Assembly: GCA_024707365.1 (NCBI GenBank)
Contig: JANPZV010000002.1
Span: 268,558-332,557 of the forward strand
DNA: 64,000 nucleotides
Direction of reading: 5' to 3'
From: Terricaulis sp.
GTDB taxonomy: Bacteria; Pseudomonadota; Alphaproteobacteria; Caulobacterales; Aquidulcibacteraceae
Shown: piece by piece, positions 28,269 through 37,134 of the stretch
How positions within the stretch are numbered: position 1 is the stretch's first letter
How the letters are laid out: every line of letters starts with the position of its first letter
Program-made: the position numbers and the translations under genes
The notes under the pieces: model-generated
The model's database searches: none
What the model was told of the DNA's origin: nothing
What the model saw: only the letters and a program-made list of their open reading frames with translations

Positions 28269-28946
28269 GCTACGCGCATCGCCTCGGGCCGCGCGATCCG
28301 TTCAAAATCAGCCGCCAGCGCTTCATGCAAGGCGCGGCGGAAGCTGCCGGCGCGCGGCAACGGCGCAGGCGCGACCAGCCTGGTCGCCCCGCCATCGGCC
28401 GGGATCCAAAGCACAAGCCCGCCCTTTTCCAGCATCAGCGCCGCGACCTCCGATGTGCCGCCCGGCCCTTTGGGCGGCAATCCATTCCACACACACAAAA
28501 GCAAATCCGCCTTCTCAATCAAAGCGCGCCCAACCGCCGCATAGGGCGCAGCGCCCCCGCCGCCTGTCTTGGCGATAAGCTCATCAGACACCGGCAGCAC
28601 CCGGCGCGAGGCCCAAAGCAAGCGCTGATAATGCTCTTTGCTGTCCTGATCGGGAAAATCTTCCTCGTATCGCTCCACCGAATACGGCAACGGCGTCACC
28701 AGCCGCCAGCCGCGCGCGAGCGCTGCGTCAGCGGCGTAGCGATCGGGCGCCCTCGGCTATGGCCGAATGCAGCACGCAGCGCGCGGGCGCGCCGGTGGCC
28801 GCGCGGGCCGCGCGTTCGGCTTGTTCAAGGCAGCGCGCGATTTCATCTTGAATGCGTGGGCGCTCGCTCTCCGGCAATTGGTTGAGACGATGGCCGGTGA
28901 CGGCGACGATCAAGGTGCGGGGTGCGCTCAATTTAAGCCTCGCCAC
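28265..28946 (-). CDS. SLOG-superfamily nucleotide-binding-like protein (one frame break)
   Basis: About 226 residues. The N-terminus VAVTGHRLNQLPE and the SAIAEGAD-RYAADAAL motif are the GHR and 'LAEGADR' marks of Rossmann-like SLOG proteins, which bind or process nucleotides and nucleotide-derived signals. Further on are TPLPYSVERYEEDF, ALIEKADLLLCVWNG and GGTSEVAALMLEKGG, the usual second-half strands. One C too many near 28748-28752 breaks the frame between EGA and DRY. It overlaps the upstream patatin gene by 19 bp and the downstream oxidase gene by 4 bp. In known systems SLOG domains sense ADP-ribose-type or cyclic signals beside effectors, so pairing with a phospholipase is suggestive. 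Confidence 0.7.
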
Positions 28947-30163
28947 TCAGGCAAATCGAAATTCGGATCGGGATATTGGCTATCGATATAGCCGCGCCCC
29001 GCCGCAAGCCCAACCTCAAGCAAAAGCGCGAGATTGGCGGGCTTGCCATTATCCATGAGGTCAAGCGCGTTGAGCGCATCGGCCTCAAGCTCGCGCCCGA
29101 TCAAGCGCTCGAGGCTCGTCATCGGCGGGATGGGATCACCGAGCTTTTTGGCTTTTGGCTTGGGCTCAAGCGCAACATCCATGCGCTGGTAATCCAGCAG
29201 CGGCGCGCCGGTGATGCAGCCGCCAGCCTGATCGCCGATTTCGGAATTGACGCGCCATGGCTTGCGCGGCGCGGACATCGCCTGCAGCAGCATCACGCCT
29301 TGCATTTGTGTATCGTACACCATCGCCCGCAGCGCATGCACGCCGCGCAAGCCAGGCGGCAAGCCTTGAAACGCGCGCCCGTCAATCTCCGGCCGGCGCG
29401 CGCCCGTGCCCAGGGACGTCATCATCAGGTTCGCGGCGCCGCCCTTCCAGCCGAAGCGATAGGACGGCTCAAGCGCCAGCATCAGCAATTGCAGGCCGGG
29501 ATTGTTGTTTGCGCTCACCGCGCCATCGACGAAATAGCCCTTCTTGATCGGGCGGCGGCGCTCATCAAACGCGATATCGATCGTGACCTCGTCGAAAAAT
29601 GTCGGGGCGGCCGCACTCGCCAGCACAAGATCGACAAGGCGATAGCGCTTGTTTGGAAATATGCCCGTCTCCGGCGCGGGATCATAATACGCGCCCAAAG
29701 GATGGTTGGTGATCACCCAGGCCGAGCCGGTGTCGATCCGCTTGGCGTGAATGGCGAGGCCGGTGCGCAAATCCCCGGTGCCGAGCGTTTTGGTCGAGAT
29801 CACGCGGGCAAGCGCGCGGCGCAATTTCTTGGCCTCAAACCGCGATTGCAGAAACACCCCATCGCCCGCCGCGCGGCCGAACACGTCCGGGCAAAGCTGC
29901 TGATAAAGCGCGATCAGCTCATCCACGCTGAGCCCGAGCGCAAGGCCTGTGGCGATAATCGCGCCGGTGGAGGTGCCGCCGATCAGGTCGTAATAGTCGC
30001 TGAGCCGAAACGCCTCGTCCCCGCCGGCGCGGGCGCGCAGTTCATCTTCCAGCGGCTTGAGCATGCCGAGCGTGAGCAGCCCTTTCACGCCCCCGCCATC
30101 CAGCGCGAGGATGCGCTTTGGCCCGGTATCGGCCGATAAGTGCTCGAACAACGACCGGCGCAT
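28928..30163 (-). CDS. Patatin-like phospholipase
   Basis: 411 residues. The oxyanion hole is ALDGGGVKGL (DGGGxKG, ~22-28), the nucleophile Ser65 sits in GTSTG, and the Asp of the Ser-Asp dyad is in VDGAVSANNN (~213-215). All three are intact, so an active phospholipase A-type enzyme is expected. There is no signal peptide or TM, so it would be cytoplasmic and act on membrane lipids. The C-terminal ~130 residues (after LLQAMSAPRKPW) are not a recognised domain and may be regulatory. It overlaps the SLOG gene. Patatins of this shape occur as effectors in CBASS (CapV), but no cyclase is present here. Confidence 0.9.
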   Translation of the reverse strand: MRRSLFEHLSADTGPKRILALDGGGVKGLLTLGMLKPLEDELRARAGGDEAFRLSDYYDLIGGTSTGAIIATGLALGLSVDELIALYQQLCPDVFGRAAGDGVFLQSRFEAKKLRRALARVISTKTLGTGDLRTGLAIHAKRIDTGSAWVITNHPLGAYYDPAPETGIFPNKRYRLVDLVLASAAAPTFFDEVTIDIAFDERRRPIKKGYFVDGAVSANNNPGLQLLMLALEPSYRFGWKGGAANLMMTSLGTGARRPEIDGRAFQGLPPGLRGVHALRAMVYDTQMQGVMLLQAMSAPRKPWRVNSEIGDQAGGCITGAPLLDYQRMDVALEPKPKAKKLGDPIPPMTSLERLIGRELEADALNALDLMDNGKPANLALLLEVGLAAGRGYIDSQYPDPNFDLPEWRGLN

Positions 30164-30214
30164 GCTCCCCCTCAGGGGCGCACTCTAACGCCACGGTTCA
30201 GCGAACAGAAGGCG

Positions 30215-31424
30215 CTAGAAGAAATAGAGCGCGCCCGGCTCGCGCCCAAGATGCAGCGCACGCGCCTCCGCGGCGAGAAACAAGCCTCCCGCGACATAAA
30301 TCGCCCCGTTTTCCCCTGCGCGCGCCAGCGCGATGGCCCGCGCATCGGCCACGGATTCAGCAATGACGATCTCAGCCGCAGGATGGGCGGCGGCGGCCGC
30401 CTTGGCGATCTCAGCAGCCGGCGCGCCCTTGTGCGCGGCGGCGGCGGCGATGATCAGCGGAAAATCCGGCGCAAGCGCCGCGATCATGCCGGCCCAAGCC
30501 TTATCGGCGGATGCGCCGCAGATCAGCACGCGCGGCCGCGCGCCGGCGATTTCCACAAAGCCTTCAAGCGCTGCAGCGATCGCGGCGGGCGTATGGCCCG
30601 CATCGATCACCAGCAGCGGATCGCGTTGCAACACCTCAAGCCGCGCTGGCCAGCGCGTCGCTTCAAGGCCCGCGCGCGCCTGCGCCGCGCTCAGCGCCGC
30701 TGCATCGCGCGCCAACGCCAGCGCCAACGCCGCATTGGATTTTTGATGCGCGCCCGCCAGGGCGCGCGTCCGCTGCGGGCGGCGTCAAAACGGCGCGCAC
30801 GCCCAGCGCCGCGCAATGGGCTTCGATCGCCGCGCGCGCCGGCGTTTCCGCGAAAAACAGCTTCGCGCCCTGCGGCGCAGCTTCGATCTTTTCGCGCGCG
30901 ATGGCTTCCAGCGTATCGCCCAAGAGCGCGGTGTGCTCCAGATCGAGCGCTGTCAGCGCCAGGCGCCGCGCCTCAATCAGCCGCACCGGATCGAGCCGCC
31001 CGCCGAGCCCCGCCTCCCAAACCGTATGCGCGCAACCTTGCGCAGCGAACCAATCGGCGGCGATCAAAAACAAAAACTCAAACCCGCCCAGCTTCGCGCC
31101 GAGCGCTTCATCCGCCACCGCCGCCTCAACGCGCGCCCAATGATGCGCGAGCGCGGCATCGGCAATATCCTCGTTATCAATACGAAATCGCTCATTCAGC
31201 GCCATGAGGTGCGGCGAGGTGAACAGCCCCACGCGCGCGCCGCTTTGGCGCAGCAGCGCCGCGCACATCGCCGCGGTTGAGCCCTTGCCATTGGAGCCGA
31301 CGATCACAGCGCCGGTTTGGCCAAAGCCTGCAAGATCAAGCCCAAGCCGCCGCGCAATCACGCCGATCCGCTCAAGCGCGGGGCCATCGCCGAATTTCGC
31401 GTACGGCACGCGCCAGCGATTCAT
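30215..31424 (-). CDS. FolC-like Mur ligase (one frame break)
   Basis: About 402 residues. The P-loop is VIVGSNGKGSTAAM, followed by SPHLMALNERFRID, AGLGGRLDPVRLIE and TALDLEHTALLGDTLEAIA, the ordered signature of folylpolyglutamate/dihydrofolate synthases. After the break come GAHQKSNAALALA and LLVIDAGHTPAA, where canonical FolC has DGAHNP; the change is notable. One base is missing at ~30759-30768. It overlaps the ATP-grasp gene by 4 bp, not accD as for the usual alphaproteobacterial folC, so it may be a paralogue with another substrate. Confidence 0.8.
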
Positions 31425-32421
31425 CGCAGCGCCGCTTCAAAATTCGCGCGCCAGATGGCGCCGATCAGATCCCAGCGGCCGTGATCTTCGATCGTCTGGA
31501 TCATCGGATTGGAATTGACCTCGATGATCGCCAAATCGCTGCAATCGCGCGCGGGCGAAAGATCAAACACATCAACCCCGGCCAGCCGCAAGCCCAGCGC
31601 CGCGCAAGCTTCCACCGCCAAACGCTCCAGCGCAGGCGCGGCGCCATCTTGCAGATCGCTTGCCCCGCCGCCTGCGGCGCGATTGGCCGGGCCTTCAAGC
31701 ACGAGGCGCGCGCCCGCTTGCGGCACATCGTCAAGCGCGGCGATCGCGCCGCTTTCATAACGCGCCCGCGTGCGCGCGATCGCCCGCCATTGTCGCGCAT
31801 GAGCGCTTCCACCAATGTGCGCACGCTTGCGCGGCCATCGCCCACAATCTGCGGCGCGTGCTTACGATAGGTGAACAGGGCCTTGCCATCGAGCACGAAC
31901 ACCCGCCGCTCATCCCCGCGCAGATAAGGCTGGATCAGGATGGCGAAATGCTCGCGCGATACGCGCCCCATGTAGTCGGCGAACGCCTCTGTATCGGCGA
32001 TCACCTCGGCGAATATGCCGTTGGAGCCTGAGATCGGCTTGCAAAACAGCGGATAGGTTGCGCGCGCGGCGTAAGCGAGCGCATCGCGCGGCTCGCGCCC
32101 CGGCCCGCGCATCTCCGCCCAGCGTTCGGTGACGAAAAACATCTCGCCCGGCAGCGCCGGCAAGCCCGCCGCTTCAAGCGCCTTGGCGCAAAACGCCTTG
32201 TCACGCGCCAGGCTCGCCGCGCGCGCATCGTTGAGCGCGTAAGGCACGCCCGCGCCCGCCGCGAACACCGCCCGCCGCGCGCCATCGCGCACTTCAAAGA
32301 GATAGCCATCCTCCCCATCGAGGGAGCGGAAGCCAAAGCCAAGCTGAGCGGCTGCATAAGCCGCGTAGCGGGCATGAGCGCTACGGAACGATGGCGTGGG
32401 GCTCAAGCCAGCAAGCTCCAC
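31421..32421 (-). CDS. RimK/CphA-like ATP-grasp ligase (one frame break)
   Basis: About 333 residues. Visible ATP-grasp elements are YPLFCKPISGSNG (Lys and glycine loop), ILIQPYLRGDERRVFVLDG, YRKHAPQIVGDGRASVRTLV (similar to the GDGxxTVxxL segment of cyanophycin synthetase and GshAB) and VNSNPMIQTI, the Mg-binding Asn/Glu end. The frame breaks near 31785-31795. The start is uncertain: the GTG at 32421, immediately after the tRNA-His 3' end, is used because anything longer would read into the tRNA. It is followed by the FolC-like ligase with ATGA overlap, together resembling the two halves of CphA-type enzymes on separate chains. Product unknown. Confidence 0.75.
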
Positions 32422-32426
32422 AAGGA

Positions 32427-32502
32427 TGGTACCGCCTGTTGGGCTCGAACCAACGACACCCGGCTCCACAAGCCGATGCTCTACCAACTGAGCTAAGGCG
32501 GC
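32427..32502 (-). tRNA. tRNA-His (anticodon GTG), atypical acceptor
   Basis: The minus strand folds with acceptor GCCGCCT/AGGCGGT, D arm GCTC/GAGC, anticodon loop TTGTGGA (GTG) and T loop TTCGAGC, then A73 and encoded CCA. The first pair is G1-U72 and the discriminator is A. The G(-1)-C73 pair used by most bacterial tRNA-His is absent. This is the form described in a subset of alphaproteobacteria that have a divergent HisRS. Confidence 0.93.
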
Positions 32503-32550
32503 GCACGCGGGGCTGCATAGCCATAGCCGCGCGCGGACGCAAGCTGCGCC

Positions 32551-33354
32551 CTACCAGCCCTGCTGCTGGATATAGGCCTGCATGCGCGCGATGCGGTTGG
32601 CCGGATCAGGGTGAGTGGAGAGAAATTCCGGCTGGCGCGCCCCGCTTTGCGACATCCGCTGCCAGAGCGGGATGGCCTCGCGCGGGTTGTACCCGGCGGC
32701 GTGCATATAATTGAGGCCCAGAATATCAGCCTCGCTCTCCTGCTCGCGCGAGAACGGCAATTGGATACCAACCTGCGCGCCCAGCCCCAGCGCGGCCATG
32801 GCCAGCTGGTTATTGGTCACTTGCCCGGCCACCTGCAGCCCGGTTTGCGTCGCCACATCGCGGCTGTAGCGCTCGGCGGCGTGCCGGCCGGTGACGTGGC
32901 CGACCTCGTGGCCCAGCACGGTGGCCATCCAATCGTCCTTCTCGCAGATTTCATAGAGGCCGCGATAAAAGCCCACTTGCCCGCCCGGCAGCACGAAGGC
33001 GTTGAGCTCTGCGCTGTCAAACAACACAAATTCCCAAGATTGCCCGCCCCGGCCGGCGGCGTTGACGATGCGGCGGCCCACGCTTTCAAGCCGGCGCTGG
33101 GCGGCGGTATTGTTCCAGGTGCGGGTCTGCTGGCGCATCTCCGCCCAGGCCTGCAGCGAGGCCTGCTGCAATTGCGCCTCGTCGATCAGGATGAGCTGGC
33201 TGCGGCCGGTTTCGGCGTTGGTGGCGCAGCCTGCGGCCAAGAGCAGCGTGCCGCCCGCCAGCCCGCGCAAAAGCGCCCTCCGCTCCATTTTGGAGACATC
33301 CACAAGGCTCGGCTGCGTGTCATGGTTCTGGGCGGCGTGATCATGGGTGCACAT
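32551..33354 (-). CDS. M48-family metalloprotease, lipoprotein
   Basis: About 267 residues. The N-terminus MCTHDH..., then MERRALLRGLAGGTLLLAAGC, has a twin-arginine-like RR and a lipobox ending at Cys; the inner Met at 33288 is an alternative start. The catalytic zinc motif is VLGHEVGHVTGRHAAE (HExxH), the third ligand is in QESEADILGLNYM (EADxxG), and STHPDPANRIARM is the common C-terminal motif. This is the BepA/LoiP-like group that maintains outer-membrane or periplasmic protein quality. Monocistronic. Confidence 0.92.
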   Translation of the reverse strand: MCTHDHAAQNHDTQPSLVDVSKMERRALLRGLAGGTLLLAAGCATNAETGRSQLILIDEAQLQQASLQAWAEMRQQTRTWNNTAAQRRLESVGRRIVNAAGRGGQSWEFVLFDSAELNAFVLPGGQVGFYRGLYEICEKDDWMATVLGHEVGHVTGRHAAERYSRDVATQTGLQVAGQVTNNQLAMAALGLGAQVGIQLPFSREQESEADILGLNYMHAAGYNPREAIPLWQRMSQSGARQPEFLSTHPDPANRIARMQAYIQQQGW

Positions 33355-33514
33355 GCGGCGTTTCCTTCGATGGGGGGCGGATCGCCCGCTTCGGGTTAAT
33401 CTTCTTTCTCGCGCGCGCCGAGGCAAGGGCGAACGGGCGTGGACATGCCCCTCAGGCGCCGCTATAGACCCTCGCTCCGCGCCGGGCGCCCGTTTGGGCC
33501 ACCGGCGGACAGGC

Positions 33515-33590
33515 GCCTGGGTAGCTCAGTCGGTAGAGCAGCGGATTGAAAATCCGCGTGTCGCTGGTTCGATTCCGGCCCCAGGCACCA
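33515..33590 (+). tRNA. tRNA-Phe (anticodon GAA)
   Basis: Acceptor GCCTGGG/CCCAGGC, D arm GCTC/GAGC, anticodon stem GCGGA/TCCGC with loop TTGAAAA (GAA), T loop TTCGATT and encoded ACCA; 76 nt. Confidence 0.95.
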
Positions 33591-33757
33591 TCGCCCTCCA
33601 AAACCTGGGATGAGGCGCGCCCGCCCTGCGCGTCTGCGCGCAGGCAGCCGCGTTTGGCGCCTATCCGATCATGATCGAACCATGAGCGCCTCTTATTGGC
33701 CTTGCTGTGTCACGCTCAGTATAACGGCGGCAGCACGCTCCCTCGCCGCCCTGTGTG

Positions 33758-34212
33758 ATGCCTGACCTTTACCTTGCGACCTTCGCCTTCGCCGCACTCC
33801 TGCTCACCGCGGCGGTGATCGATTTTCGCACGATGCGCATTCCAAATGCGCTGAACGCCTTGATCGTGCTTGCAGGGCTGATCGCGACGTTTTGGCTTGG
33901 CTTTTCCTTGCGCGACGCGCTGATCGGCGTGGCGGCCGGCTATACGGCGCTTTTCCTTTTAAACTCGGCCTACCGCGCGCTTCGCGGCAGAGACGGGTTG
34001 GGATTGGGCGATGCGAAATTGCTCGCCGGCGCGGGCGCATGGCTGGGATGGGCGGGGCTGCCGTTTGTCGTCCTCATCGCCTCCGCGCTCGGCATCGCCT
34101 TCGTGGCCGCGCTGCGGATCGCCGGCCGCCAAATGGGCGGGGGCGATGCGCTGGCGTTCGGCCCTTTCTTTGCATCGGCGCGCTGATCGTATGGATCGTG
34201 CAGCGCTTTTAA
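33758..34212 (+). CDS. gspO: Prepilin peptidase, GspO/CpaA-like (one frame break)
   Basis: About 151 residues, the short form of type IV prepilin peptidase (A24A catalytic domain only). The two catalytic aspartates are in AAVIDFRTMRIPNALN and LGLGDAKLLAG (GxGD). Hydrophobic helices surround them. The last ~16 residues (LIVWIVQRF end) are in another frame; the break is in the CCCTTTCTTT stretch at ~34163-34172. The leader-methylation half of long PilD is absent. It is encoded convergently, 48 bp from the end of the gsp operon, so it is the best candidate to process GspG-K; a Tad-pilus role is possible. Confidence 0.8.
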
Positions 34213-34259
34213 AGCGTCGGAATGCGACCCACACTGAGGCGCATTTAAAGTCCGTTGCC

Positions 34260-34748
34260 TTAGCTCGCGCAGGCCAACAAGCCGCCAATTGGCACGATGG
34301 TTTCCCAGCCTTCGCGATCCCTGACGCGCATAACCCCGGTGCGGATGGAGGCTCCATCGCGCAGGGGGCGATCCAAGTCAAAGGTCACATCCAACGTGAG
34401 CGCCATGTTGCGATCTTCAAAGGTCTGCACCTCAAAATGCCCCGAATTTGGCGCGCCATCAAAACTCGTGCGCGCAAGCACACGATCACGCCCATCGATG
34501 CGGACATGCACCTGCGCCGGCGTGTTGTACGCCACGGCGATGAAAAGGGGCTGTTGCGCGCTTTGCGCCCACACGTAAAGCCCGCAACGGCCGGGCTCCA
34601 AAGGCCGCGGCTCAAGCACGTCAAAGCGCATATCCCGGCCAGCGACGCTTTGCGGATAGGATGTCTCTGCGCCCCCGCCCGCGCTTGCGCAGGCGCTCAG
34701 CACACATGCCGCGGCGCATGCGAGCGCCTGTCTTAAATTGGCAACCAT
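34260..34748 (-). CDS. Lipoprotein at the end of the T2SS operon
   Basis: 162 residues. The signal ends in lipobox LSAC (Cys ~20). The mature part is beta-rich: CGLYVWAQSAQQPLFIAVAY, AQVHVRIDGRDRVLART, MALTLDVTFDLD, GVMRVRDREGWETIVPIGG. It starts inside the last 16 bp of gspN, so it is translated from the same transcript. It could be a pilotin-like assembly factor for GspD, a regulator or a substrate. It does not resemble GspS or ExeS in any way I can see. Confidence 0.75.
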   Translation of the reverse strand: MVANLRQALACAAACVLSACASAGGGAETSYPQSVAGRDMRFDVLEPRPLEPGRCGLYVWAQSAQQPLFIAVAYNTPAQVHVRIDGRDRVLARTSFDGAPNSGHFEVQTFEDRNMALTLDVTFDLDRPLRDGASIRTGVMRVRDREGWETIVPIGGLLACAS

Positions 34749-35450
34749 GTCAGCCTCTCGCTCATCACCAAAACATCAGATTGCGGCTGAAATCCCGCCC
34801 CCGCGAGCGCGGCCGCAGTTTCGGCGTTCGCGCCATGCACGGCAAGGCGCCACTCCCCGGAGCCATCGCCCCGCAAGCGCAGATCAAAACTGACCTGCTC
34901 GCCGGTTGTTGCGGCCCCGGCCATGGCGAGCAGCGCATCGCCCCCCTCGCAGCGCGCCGCCCCCGAAAGCTCAGGCGCTTCTGAAAGCCGAGCATGCGGC
35001 CAGCGCGCGCCAGCACATTTGATGAAACCGTTCCCTCCGCCAGCGCGCACGCCCCTTTTTCAAAGAACAGATCAAGCCCTTGCACCTGCGTTTCGCCATC
35101 CAAATGCAGGCGCGCCATACGAAGCCCTGTGACGCGCATGTTCGGAATCTGCAACCGGGCATCGGTCATATTGGCCAACACCACAGCCTCTCCTTCAAGG
35201 TCGCCGCGCAAACGCAGCGGGGCGATCACCCTGCCTTGCACGAGATCGAACGGTGAAATGCGCCAAGCGATTTCCTTCACCCCGTAGCCGCCAAGGCGCG
35301 CGCCCTCGATGCGCGCATCCCAGATCGCGCCGCTGATGCGCGCGTACGAAAAACCTTCGCGCGGCGCGACAAAAAAGCCGCCGGCGCGAACGCCAGCGCG
35401 AAGCCCCCCAGCGCGACCGCGAACACCAGAAAATGCCAAATACGCATCAT
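34733..35450 (-). CDS. gspN: Type II secretion protein GspN (two frame breaks)
   Basis: About 239 residues. The start ATG at 35450 (MMRIWHFLVFAVAL) overlaps the gspM stop and begins an N-terminal membrane helix. The periplasmic body has the 'GFSYARISGAIWDARIEGARL' and 'WRISPFDLVQGRV' features typical of GspN, an inner-membrane-anchored accessory subunit. The frame changes near 35360-35378 (T6 run) and near 34985. The assignment relies on position after gspM plus the GxxWxG(r) type motif. Confidence 0.75.
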
Positions 35451-35924
35451 TGCGCCTCGGCAATCTCGAACTCAGCGTTAACCTGGTCGCTCTCGCCGAT
35501 GCGTGCGATGCTGCTGCGTGTCACGGCAATGCGCCTCTGGCCCACCGCCTCCACCCAGCCATAGAGCGCAACCGAGCTGGCGGATTCAAAAATCACTCCT
35601 CACCCGATCTGGGCCGGCGTCTTCAAAGCGTGCGATTGTGAGCGCGCCTTCCTGCGCCGATGTTAGGGCGCGATCGCGGACTGAGCCATCCACGCCGGAA
35701 AAGTTCGCGCGTTGCGCTTGCACCTGCTCACTCAATCGCGCCACGTCGGCGCTCAGCATCCGCGCCGCGGCCAGTTCGTTTGCTGCGTTCGTGCGGTAGG
35801 CGCTCGCACTGAGATAAATCCAGCCCGGCAGGATGAGCACGCACACAAGGCCCGCCGCGATTTGCAGCAAGAGACGCTCGCGCCTCGTGCGCGCACGCCA
35901 CAAAGCGCCGAGCTTGTCCATCAT
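35447..35924 (-). CDS. gspM: Type II secretion protein GspM (one frame break)
   Basis: About 158 residues. A short cytoplasmic basic start (LWRARTRRERLLLQ) is followed by one TM (IAAGLVCVLILPGWIYL), a coiled-coil-like helix and a small ferredoxin-like end (VTRSSIARIGESDQVNAEF), as in GspM, which pairs with GspL to hold the platform. An extra base in the A5 run 35587-35591 breaks the frame. Its start overlaps the gspL stop (ATGA). Confidence 0.8.
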
Positions 35925-37134
35925 AGCGGCGCCTCAAGCTAAGCTCTGCGCTGTAGCGCCCATCGCGCGGTGAAACATCGCGCCGATCCAACTGCACACC
36001 GCCTGCGCGCAGCGCGGCGATGACCGCCTCAAGCCCGGCTTGATCGGTCCCGGAGATCATCACGCGCACGCTTCGCCCCGGCGCCTGATGGCGCACATCA
36101 TCGACCCGCACGGCCGGGTTCCGCCGTAAGGCTGCGGCCAGCGGCTCAGCGACCGTGAGTAGAGGATGGCGCCCCGATTGCGCCACTTGGTTCGTGAGCG
36201 CCGTCACCTGCGCGCGGAGATTTACGATCCGCCCTGGGTGCACGGCCTGAAAATCGCGTTCCGCAGCCACGGTAATTTGACGCGCCGCCTGCCCGTCTCG
36301 CACCGCGTGGATCAGCAGCGAGCCGACCTGCAAGAGAAACGCCGCCGCGGCGAGCAAGGCTGCAAAGCGCCAAAGCTTCAGGGGCGATGCTTTGGCCGCC
36401 TCAACGCCAAACGCGCCTTGGAGAAGATTTGGCGCACCATAATCAGCTTGCACAGCCCCACGCGCAAGCAGCGCGGCCAAGTCCTGCGCCGGGGCCACGT
36501 CAAGCTAACGGCGCATGCGCGCCCAACGCCTCTCGCCAGCGCGCGGGCTCACCGCCGATCAGCACAATGCGCCGCGGCGTGATGCGCGCTTGCGCAAGCC
36601 AGTGCGAAAACACAAGCGGCGCAAGATCCGGCTCGATCGTAAAGCCGCCCGCTGCGCCCGCCGCCACAATCGTATGCGCCGGCGTCGCGGCGATGGTCAC
36701 CTCGCCCCCGGCCGCCGGCGTCAACAGGAAATCAAGCGTCACCCAATGCGGCTTGGCCCCGCTTTGGGCGCAGCGTGCGAGCCAGTGCTTCAAGCGCGAC
36801 TGAGCAATGGCGGCGACCAATCGCTGGCCGGCGTCGTTTTGCGCCGCGCCCACCGCCCAATGCATATCTTCGTTCTCGGCCAGCACGCCTTCAAACAGGA
36901 AAGGCGCGCCGGCGCGCGCTTGCGCTTGCGTGCGCGCAGGCAAGTCCAGCAGCTTAACCCTTGCATCCGCGCCCGGCAGCACCAGCACGGTGCGCTGCGG
37001 CGAAGCAATTGGCGCAGCAACGCCCGGCGCCAAAACGCCTTGCGCCAACACCGCGCCTTCATCGTCGATTTGGGCCCAGCCCATCGGCGCCCCTCGGGAT
37101 CGGCTCCCCCAATCAGCAAAAGGAGAGCGCTCAT
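35921..37134 (-). CDS. gspL: Type II secretion protein GspL (about three frame breaks)
   Basis: About 404 residues. The cytoplasmic actin-like part begins MSALLLLIGGADPEG and continues AQIDDEGAVLAQGVLAPG and VLVLPGADARVKLLDLPART, the segment that docks GspE. There is a TM (FAALLAAAAFLLQVGSLLI) and then a periplasmic ferredoxin-like domain (SVRVMISGTDQAGLEAVIAAL). Breaks near 37086, 36498 and 35936; correcting the last gives an end SLEAPL whose stop overlaps gspM, which supports the correction. Confidence 0.8.

Noticed and set aside
28265..30163. Calling the patatin/SLOG pair a CBASS or Thoeris system
   Set aside because: No cyclase, Cap2/Cap3, TIR or sirtuin gene is adjacent. Only the similarity of parts supports a defence role, so it is kept as a candidate, not a named system.
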